A program made the translations under genes and the position numbers. From Candidatus Saccharimonadota bacterium (GTDB lineage: Bacteria; Patescibacteriota; Saccharimonadia; Saccharimonadales; Saccharimonadaceae), in assembly GCA_018060465.1 (NCBI GenBank), contig JAGOVX010000003.1, positions 1-44,857 of the forward strand: 44,857 nucleotides of DNA, written 5' to 3'. The notes under the pieces were generated by a model. That model had not been told where the DNA came from, searched no databases, and was given only the letters and a program-made list of their open reading frames with translations. Below, one piece after another: positions 38,486 through 44,857 of the stretch. Each line of letters starts with the position of its first letter. Within the stretch, counting starts at the first letter, position 1.

Positions 38486-39733
38486 TTAACGGCGCAGAGA
38501 TCGTAAAGTATTTTTGATCGCCAAGAGTATTGGGTGAAACGATACTTCAAAATAGCCCAGTTGTTCTTCCAGGACTCCACCAAAACCTGCCTTGAATTTG
38601 TAGATGCCTTCCTGAGATGGCGTACCTGAATGGTTGCCCTTTGTGCCAAAAAAGTTAAACCGCACCACCGAATGTTTCACGGCGTACTGCTGGGCGTACC
38701 ACTGAATGGCATATGGGCCACAATATTTAGCATATTGTTTTAGCGCACCACTTATCACGTAGCTCATTTCTTTACCGTATAGTACAAACATTGCGGCAGC
38801 GATTGGCAGCGTTGCGCCAGATTTTGCCATTTCTGCAATTTCGTCGAGCAAGGCTGTATAGTGATCGAGCGCTTCCTGCGCAACTCGTTCCGCAGTAGCT
38901 GCCTTCTTCTTGTCTTCCAATTGTGTTGCAACAGCAAGGTTCTTAGTTTCATTTTCTATGAGCTGACGAGTCGCCGCTTCGTAATCGGCAACATGTACCT
39001 CTGCCACCAAAAGTTTTACACGCTCCCTGCCGAACTGCTCGACCATCGCAGCATAATATGCCTCATCGTGGCCGCTATAGCCCCGACGATCTTCGGTTGC
39101 CTGCATAATTTTCATAAATACTGGCAGCTCTTGAATACCAATTTCACGTACGTGTACCCCCGATTTTTGGCTTTTACGAATAGACCACCTCGTTTGCTGA
39201 GCATAGCTAGCCAGTAACTCATCAGAACTCTTGATGGCTTGCAAATTTTTTACAAAAAACCACCGAAACATCGACTCGGTCATGTCCACGCGCGCGGTAG
39301 CTACTTGATGAAATCCAGCACTCCTCAGCAGCTCAATATATTTGAACGATGCATAGCCATCATCCAGTTTTGTTCTGTCTTCACCCCAATGTTGTGCCAA
39401 GATATTCGGGTTAATCGTCAGTTTTAGCGCCTTTTTTTGCGCCGTAAATTCGCGTAGCTCATTCAGAAAAAGGCTGGCCAGCTGTAGGTTGTTAAAATCA
39501 ACCAGTGGCCCCTGCAAACATTCATATTCAACATAGCCAAGTGCAACCGGCCATCGCTGCAACAGGGCTGCGGCGACTATTTTGCCTGCATCATTCTTCA
39601 GCCCTACAAAATCATGTCCCCACCCAGATAGCTCACGACGACGCGCCATTGGCGCAGACTGCAACAAACTTGCCGTTGGAAACGCCACTGCAAATGCTTC
39701 AAATTCTTCTTCTGTGAGTACGCCAAACTTCAT
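38486..39733 (-). CDS. FemAB-family aminoacyltransferase (first copy)
   Basis: 415 residues, same architecture as its neighbour: SLLQSAPMARRRELSGWGH near the N-terminus, LTINPN, a coiled-coil-like insertion at ~244-283, and FNFFGTKGNHSGTPSQEGIY near the end. The two copies probably add successive or different residues to a cross-bridge, as FemA/FemB do. A TACGAT box ends 7 nt before ATG 39733. Same strand as lysC-asd, which fits a peptidoglycan cluster. Confidence 0.9.
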   Translation of the reverse strand: MKFGVLTEEEFEAFAVAFPTASLLQSAPMARRRELSGWGHDFVGLKNDAGKIVAAALLQRWPVALGYVEYECLQGPLVDFNNLQLASLFLNELREFTAQKKALKLTINPNILAQHWGEDRTKLDDGYASFKYIELLRSAGFHQVATARVDMTESMFRWFFVKNLQAIKSSDELLASYAQQTRWSIRKSQKSGVHVREIGIQELPVFMKIMQATEDRRGYSGHDEAYYAAMVEQFGRERVKLLVAEVHVADYEAATRQLIENETKNLAVATQLEDKKKAATAERVAQEALDHYTALLDEIAEMAKSGATLPIAAAMFVLYGKEMSYVISGALKQYAKYCGPYAIQWYAQQYAVKHSVVRFNFFGTKGNHSGTPSQEGIYKFKAGFGGVLEEQLGYFEVSFHPILLAIKNTLRSLRR

Positions 39734-39761
39734 AGTGTGTATCGTATCATGTGATTAGTAA

Positions 39762-40874
39762 TTACTCGGTTGAAGGATCAGCAGACCCGACAAATCCTTT
39801 TTTAACCAACAACTCGGCCGTAAGCACCGAACCGCCAGCGGCACCTCGAAGCGTATTGTGAGCCAATGAGATAAAGTCCCAATCAAATAGTTTACCCTCG
39901 CGCAAGCGCCCCATCGTCACCCCCATACCATTCTCGTACCCGCTATCAACTCGACTTTGCGGGCGATCTGGTTCTTCAAAATATTGCAAAGGTTGTGATG
40001 GAGCTGACGGCAGATCCAGCCCAGTTAGCGCATTATTCTGGTTGAAGTCTGTGATTGCCTGCATAATCTGGCTTCTGGTTGGCACCGTCCGAAATGACAC
40101 GCCAACACTTGCCATATGTCCATCGAGCACCGGCACGCGCACACAGGTTGCCGAAATAGTCGGCACCGATGCGAGTTCGATTGATGCGCCGTGTACATTG
40201 CCCCAAATACGCAATGGTTCGCGCTCTGACTTTTCTTCCTCGCCATCGATAAACGGAATGATATTGCCTTGCATCTCTGGCCACGTGAGTAATGTGCGGC
40301 CCGCACCCGATACGGCTTGCATACTTGTTACCTGAGCGTTCATCGGAACGAATGTGCGCAGTGCACTCAGTACCATGACATACGACTGAATAGAGCAGTT
40401 TGGCTTTACGACGATGCATCCACTTGACCAACCCCGCAGTTTTCGCTGTTCATGAATCAACGCAAGATGTGCAGCATTTACCTCTGGTACGATCATCGGT
40501 ACGTCCTCTGACCAGCGATGGGCTGAATTGTTTGAAACAACCGCCACTCCTGCCGCCGCATAGCTATTCTCAATATCTCGTATACGCTCTTTTTCCAAAC
40601 TGATCGCAGAAAAAACCAGGTCGACCGACTCGGATATTGTCACTATATCTTCCACTACATCAGAAAGTTGCATGGCAGCCACCTGTTCGGGCAATGATAC
40701 TTCCATATTCCAGCGACCCTCAACGGCCTCGGCATATTTTTTACCAGCCGAGCGAGGTGACGCCGCAAGCGCCACAATCTCAAACCACGGATGATCTACA
40801 AGTAACGTAATAAGACGCTGGCCAACCATGCCTGTCGCCCCCAGAATACCCACTCGAATTTTCTTATTTTGCAT
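39762..40874 (-). CDS. asd: Aspartate-semialdehyde dehydrogenase
   Basis: 370 residues; reduces aspartyl phosphate to aspartate semialdehyde with NADPH. N-terminal GILGATGMVGQRL (9-21) binds NADP; active-site Cys160 is in VKPNCSIQSY, and a conserved His is in VLDGHMASVGV. The form is the archaeal/fungal type rather than the E. coli type. GAGG inside the lysC end (KKR-stop region) is its ribosome binding site, 2 bp after lysC; coupled. Confidence 0.95.
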   Translation of the reverse strand: MQNKKIRVGILGATGMVGQRLITLLVDHPWFEIVALAASPRSAGKKYAEAVEGRWNMEVSLPEQVAAMQLSDVVEDIVTISESVDLVFSAISLEKERIRDIENSYAAAGVAVVSNNSAHRWSEDVPMIVPEVNAAHLALIHEQRKLRGWSSGCIVVKPNCSIQSYVMVLSALRTFVPMNAQVTSMQAVSGAGRTLLTWPEMQGNIIPFIDGEEEKSEREPLRIWGNVHGASIELASVPTISATCVRVPVLDGHMASVGVSFRTVPTRSQIMQAITDFNQNNALTGLDLPSAPSQPLQYFEEPDRPQSRVDSGYENGMGVTMGRLREGKLFDWDFISLAHNTLRGAAGGSVLTAELLVKKGFVGSADPSTE

Positions 40875-40876
40875 AA

Positions 40877-42283
40877 TTACCTCTTTTTCACTAATTGAAA
40901 TGTATGATGCAAGCTTTTTATCGCCGTCACGGCATCAGCTGATTCTACGACAAATGAAATACTGCGCTCTGATGACCCATAGGAAATTGCGATAATTTCT
41001 ACACCACTCACGCCCATCGATGCAAATGTCTTGCCCGTCACACCAGGCAAATTGTACATATCATTACCCACCACCGCCACAATCGAAAGGCCATTTTTTA
41101 GCTGCACTATATCAACGTCCTTGCTGCTCATTTCATCCACAAGCGCGCTATGCACTTTTTCTACAGCCAATACGCCGCTACTTCCCTTTACGACAAACGA
41201 TATGTTGTGCTCTGATGATGCCTGCGAAATCATATATACATCGATTCGCTCTGACGCCAACGCACCAAATACTTTTGCGGCGACACTTGGGACACCAGTA
41301 ACGCCTTTTCCCTGCACTGTCAGTAACGACAGCTCCGACTTTACCGTAATTGCCTTTACGCCGCCATCATCAGTGTGCGCCGCGATCCGTGTACCAATCT
41401 GCTCTGGCTCGAACGTATTTTTTATAAAAATTGGAATATTTTTTAATGACGCAGGTACCATTGTTAACGGATGAAGCACCTTGGCACCAAAATACGAAAG
41501 CTCCGACGCTTCCGCATACGACAACTGAGCAATCGTTTTTGCCTCAGGAATCAAGCGAGGGTCGGCTGTCATAACCCCTGTCACGTCTGTCCATATCCAC
41601 ACTTGCTTCGCATCAAGGCAATAGCCGAGGATTGTTGCAGTGTAGTCGGATGCACCCCTGCCTAGTGTTGTAATTTTCCCATCGACTGTTTGGCCAATAA
41701 AGCCAGTCACTACTGGTATGGTGTTACTATCGAGCAAAGGCCCCAGCACCGACACCACCCGACCAGTCGACTTGTCGAGAAATGGTTCGGCATCTGTAAA
41801 ATGATCAGATGTTACTATCAACCGAGTCGCTTCTACTGGCTCTGCAGAGTGGCCGGAATTTGTAATCGCCGCAGCCACCACAACAATACTAAAACGCTCT
41901 CCAAATGACACAACGCCATCGTATTGCTGGCTTGAACACTGTGCTGCAGCCTGAATCTCCTCGAGGGATTCTTTTAATTCATCTCCCAGTGCATCAATTG
42001 CGTGGCGCATTTCGTTGGCACGTTCAGCTGGTACGGCAAGTTCGTCTACTGTGCGACGATGCTTTGCTACGATATCTTCCAGCACTGCCCTAAGCTCTTT
42101 TGTGTGCCTAGTTGCGGCAAGTTCTGTCGCCCGTATTAGCATGTCAGTTACTCCTGCCATAGCAGATGTAACTACCACAATACGACCTGGAGAACGTGCA
42201 ACAATAGCGGCAACATTACGTATTCGTTCGGCGTCGCCGACAGACGAACCGCCAAACTTCATTACTGTAACTGTTTTTTTCAT
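40877..42283 (-). CDS. lysC: Aspartate kinase
   Basis: 468 residues; phosphorylates aspartate, the entry to the aspartate-family pathway. MKFGGSSVGDAERI opens the kinase domain; two C-terminal ACT domains (~320-390 and ~400-468) suggest feedback control. Monofunctional (no homoserine dehydrogenase part). A TATAAA ends 8 nt before ATG 42283. Divergent from the aminotransferase gene, with which it shares a 68-bp promoter region. Confidence 0.96.
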   Translation of the reverse strand: MKKTVTVMKFGGSSVGDAERIRNVAAIVARSPGRIVVVTSAMAGVTDMLIRATELAATRHTKELRAVLEDIVAKHRRTVDELAVPAERANEMRHAIDALGDELKESLEEIQAAAQCSSQQYDGVVSFGERFSIVVVAAAITNSGHSAEPVEATRLIVTSDHFTDAEPFLDKSTGRVVSVLGPLLDSNTIPVVTGFIGQTVDGKITTLGRGASDYTATILGYCLDAKQVWIWTDVTGVMTADPRLIPEAKTIAQLSYAEASELSYFGAKVLHPLTMVPASLKNIPIFIKNTFEPEQIGTRIAAHTDDGGVKAITVKSELSLLTVQGKGVTGVPSVAAKVFGALASERIDVYMISQASSEHNISFVVKGSSGVLAVEKVHSALVDEMSSKDVDIVQLKNGLSIVAVVGNDMYNLPGVTGKTFASMGVSGVEIIAISYGSSERSISFVVESADAVTAIKSLHHTFQLVKKR

Positions 42284-42351
42284 AGTCAGTATTTATATTT
42301 TACTCTAGGACATCATTCTGGGCTAGAGTGCCCGACTGATATACTAGATAT

Positions 42352-43611
42352 ATGACAAAACGAATTATCCATGAACACGAATCAAATGTTGCTTCATACA
42401 ACCGTGCGTTTCCCTTTGTAATACAGTCCGCCAAGGGCTCTCTCATCACCGATGATGACGGCAAAGAATATATAGATTTTTTCAGTGGTGCTGGCGCCAA
42501 TAATTATGGCCACAACCCCGAGGCACCAAAACAAGCCTTGCTGCGATATATACAAAGCGACGGAATAAATAACAGCCTCGATATGGCAACGACAGCAAAA
42601 ACTGAGTTTATCGACGCGTTTTACGAGATTATTCTCAAGCCACGAAACTATGACTATCGGTTGCAATTTACTGGCCCTACCGGTACGAATGCGGTCGAGG
42701 CAGCCCTGAAACTAGTTCGAAAAAATACCTCACGTAAAGGTATCGTATCGTTTACTCGTGGCTTTCATGGCGTGAGCCTTGGTTCACTGGCTGCCACCAG
42801 CAATACCTACTTCCGCGAAGCTGCTGGTGTTGAGCTACACGACGTGTCGTTTATCGACTACGATAGCGGCGAACTGGCAGATTCTTTGGCAAAGCTTGAA
42901 CATCAATTTGCCGATATCATCCAAGGCGATGGGCTTCCAGCTGGTGTAATAGTGGAAACAACTCAAGGCGAAGGTGGGGTGAACTCAGCACGACCAGAGT
43001 GGCTGCAAACATTACGCTCGTTAACCGAGCAACACGGCGTCTTACTTATTATCGATGATATCCAGGCAGGATGCGGTCGAAGCGGCGATTTCTTTAGCTT
43101 TGAAAAAGCCGGTATTGTACCCGACGTTGTCACCCTCTCGAAGTCTATATCCGGATACGGCTCGCCTATGTCACTCGTGTTAATTCGGCCCGAATATGAC
43201 GTATGGCGCCCCGCCGAACATAATGGAACATTTCGTGGCAACAATCATGCATTCGTAACTGCCAAAGCTGCGCTAGAGGAGTATTGGAAAACCGACCAAC
43301 TCGCCGTCAGCGTTGAACACAAGGCAGCTATCATTCGTTCAGCGCTCGAAAAAATGGCCTCGGAGCACCCTAAGCTTGGACTATACGTAAAGGGACGAGG
43401 CTTTCTACAAGGTATATCATTTGCCAACCCTTCTACTGCTGCAGACGTAGGAAAAACAGCCTTCGCACACGGTCTCATCGTAGAACGAGCCGGTACAGAA
43501 GATGAAGTTGTAAAGCTGATGCCTGCGCTTACCATTGATGAAGCAACCTTGCTAAAAGGCCTCGACATACTTGCGGCAAGCATTACCCAAGTTGCCGCTA
43601 CCGCCAACTAA
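42352..43611 (+). CDS. Diaminobutyrate-2-oxoglutarate-type aminotransferase
   Basis: 419 residues, class III PLP aminotransferase: GPTGTNAVEAALKL (PLP phosphate region), IIDDIQAGCGRSGDFFSFE with D235 and PLP Lys264 in TLSKSISGYG. The closest type I know is EctB/Dat, which turns aspartate semialdehyde plus glutamate into L-2,4-diaminobutyrate. No ectA or ectC is near, so ectoine synthesis is not indicated. TATACT (42340-42345) ends 6 nt before ATG, so leaderless. It sits beside lysC-asd, which make its substrate. Confidence 0.85.
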   Translation: MTKRIIHEHESNVASYNRAFPFVIQSAKGSLITDDDGKEYIDFFSGAGANNYGHNPEAPKQALLRYIQSDGINNSLDMATTAKTEFIDAFYEIILKPRNYDYRLQFTGPTGTNAVEAALKLVRKNTSRKGIVSFTRGFHGVSLGSLAATSNTYFREAAGVELHDVSFIDYDSGELADSLAKLEHQFADIIQGDGLPAGVIVETTQGEGGVNSARPEWLQTLRSLTEQHGVLLIIDDIQAGCGRSGDFFSFEKAGIVPDVVTLSKSISGYGSPMSLVLIRPEYDVWRPAEHNGTFRGNNHAFVTAKAALEEYWKTDQLAVSVEHKAAIIRSALEKMASEHPKLGLYVKGRGFLQGISFANPSTAADVGKTAFAHGLIVERAGTEDEVVKLMPALTIDEATLLKGLDILAASITQVAATAN

Positions 43612-43621
43612 CTACCGGTAC

Positions 43622-44857
43622 TTACTTTTTCTTTGATAGTACGTTTCGAATAGCGTCGCGTACTGTTGCTGGTTCATCCCATGGGAAAATGTCGTGACCA
43701 CGTTCAATCGTCTTTTCGTGCCCTTTACCAAGCGTAATCACCACGTCATCTTTTGAAGAAACCCGGGTCATAGCAAACTCAATTGCATCTGTTCGATTTT
43801 CTATCAAAAACAGATTCTTTTCGCGCACCTTACCGCCTTTCTCAGCACCTTTCGCCATGTCCTCGAGAATCTGCATGCCTGGTTCATCACGATTCTCCTC
43901 CTCGGTTAGGATCACTTCATCACAGTACTTTGCTGAAATTTCACCTTGGATAGGACGTTTCATAACATCACGATGTGCCGGACTACCATACACACATACC
44001 AATTTTCCCTTTACGGTAGGTCGCAGTGCGCTAAAAACTTTCTCAAAGGCATCGGGTGTACCTGCATAATCAATAATCACTCTGAAGGCCTGGCCTTCAT
44101 CCACCGGCATCATACGACACGGAACTCCGGTAAGTGCGGCGATTCCATGCTCTATTTGCTCTTTCGTGAGGCCCAATTCGCGCCCGACCGCAACTGCTGC
44201 CATAGCATTTAGTACATTGAATGCGCCCGGCATATGCATCGTCAGACGATACGTGTCAGGGCCAGCTTTTACTGTGAACTGGCTGTGGTCAACCGCTAGA
44301 TTTACTGTTGTAGCAAGTACATCGGCTTTTTCAAAGCCATAGCTTACGCGGCGAGGTGTTGTGTGCAAAAATTCCTCAGCTGCAGGATCTTCAGCATAGG
44401 CAATTCCCAGCCCGTTTTTATTTTTCGCCACCAGCTGGAACAGTTTTCGCTTATCCTGTTTGTAGCGTTCAAATGTCCCGTGGTAGTCTAGATGCTCGTG
44501 CGTTACATTTGTCATGATACCGATTTGCATATCTAGTCCCCACACTCGATGTTGCGCTAGTGCATGGCTGGTAGACTCAATCACCAACCATTCAGCTCCT
44601 TGTTCAACAAAACGCTTTAAGCGCTTTTGCAGTAGTGGAACTGGAACCGTCGACATGTGCTCATCTTCATCATGCAAATCATCCAAATAGCCATACTGCG
44701 TCGAACTAAGTACGGCAACCTTGTAGCCTGCCTCTTTCATCATGGTAAAAATGAGATTGGTTGTAGTTGTCTTCCCATTCGTACCCGTAACACCAATACA
44801 CTTTAGCTTGCGCGCAGGAAACCCTTCCTTTGCCGAGTACGCTATACTTTCCAACCG
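43622..44857 (-). CDS. murE: MurE-type UDP-MurNAc-peptide ligase, partial
   Basis: The frame continues past the right edge; at least 411 codons are visible. GVTGTNGKTTTTNLIF is the ATP loop, THEHLDYHGTFERYKQDKRKLF contains the carbamoyl-Lys-type motif, and the C-terminal domain ends the ORF. MurE adds the third, diamino residue to the stem peptide. Where E. coli has DNPR (diaminopimelate selection) this reads EENR (TEEENRDEP), so the amino acid added may differ. It converges with the diaminobutyrate aminotransferase. Confidence 0.9.
   Translation of the reverse strand, partial: RLESIAYSAKEGFPARKLKCIGVTGTNGKTTTTNLIFTMMKEAGYKVAVLSSTQYGYLDDLHDEDEHMSTVPVPLLQKRLKRFVEQGAEWLVIESTSHALAQHRVWGLDMQIGIMTNVTHEHLDYHGTFERYKQDKRKLFQLVAKNKNGLGIAYAEDPAAEEFLHTTPRRVSYGFEKADVLATTVNLAVDHSQFTVKAGPDTYRLTMHMPGAFNVLNAMAAVAVGRELGLTKEQIEHGIAALTGVPCRMMPVDEGQAFRVIIDYAGTPDAFEKVFSALRPTVKGKLVCVYGSPAHRDVMKRPIQGEISAKYCDEVILTEEENRDEPGMQILEDMAKGAEKGGKVREKNLFLIENRTDAIEFAMTRVSSKDDVVITLGKGHEKTIERGHDIFPWDEPATVRDAIRNVLSKKK

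Noticed and set aside
42352-43611. Ectoine biosynthesis
   Set aside because: Only an EctB-like gene is present; no acetyltransferase or cyclase gene is adjacent, and neighbours point to cell wall or aspartate-family metabolism.
1-44857. CRISPR array or cas genes
   Set aside because: No regularly spaced direct repeats and no Cas-like proteins seen in any frame.

Overview
This window looks like a piece of a small-genome candidate-phylum bacterium, most likely Candidatus Saccharibacteria (TM7, Patescibacteria). That is an inference from gene content and signals, not from a marker gene. Coding is compact, with many TAATG and ATGA overlaps, and the code is standard, with TGA used as a stop. Many genes have a -10 box 6-8 nt before the start codon, so their transcripts should be leaderless. 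The first ~1.96 kb is GC-rich and hairpin-rich and reads like foreign DNA or an assembly join.

Layout. 1-1961: leftward GC-rich block with a DHH-like protein, a 15-codon ORF and a partial gene, apparently read from a promoter at 1968-1996. 2.0-6.7 kb: a TrmB-like regulator, two leftward genes with their own promoters (one unknown, one nucleotidyltransferase-like), and CTP synthase. 6.8-12.2 kb: small metabolic and hydrolase genes (zinc alcohol dehydrogenase, two alpha/beta hydrolases, metallophosphoesterase, nitrilase). 12.2-17.7 kb: envelope and secreted proteins (glycerophosphodiesterase-like, large SGNH hydrolase, CcdA-like and thioredoxin-like pair). 18-25.2 kb: an inositol-monophosphatase-like gene, then a leftward ribonucleotide reductase (RNR) operon: nrdA, three small ORFs, nrdB, CYTH protein, NRAMP metal transporter. 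25.2-26.8 kb: small membrane protein, SIMPL protein and a tRNA-Ser surrounded by partial copies of itself. 26.9-33 kb: MacB-like ABC transporter, two glycosyltransferases, and sugar-phosphate isomerase genes. 33-35 kb: two lineage-type hypothetical proteins. 35-37.2 kb: groES, a 44-residue membrane ORF and groEL behind a CIRCE element. 37.2-44.9 kb: two tandem FemAB enzymes, aspartate-semialdehyde dehydrogenase, aspartate kinase, a diaminobutyrate-type aminotransferase and the end of MurE.

How genes work together. The RNR operon is the strongest candidate for something undescribed. NrdB has Phe where the radical Tyr should be and Glu for the first Asp ligand (class Ic-like, Mn/Fe expected). 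NrdA lacks the usual C-terminal redox cysteines. Two tiny cysteine-bearing ORFs (19 and 57 codons) sit immediately downstream, and an NRAMP-family Mn/Fe transporter closes the gene string. The right end makes aspartate semialdehyde and probably converts it to 2,4-diaminobutyrate, next to MurE and two FemAB enzymes; this suggests an unusual peptidoglycan diamino acid, which is inference.
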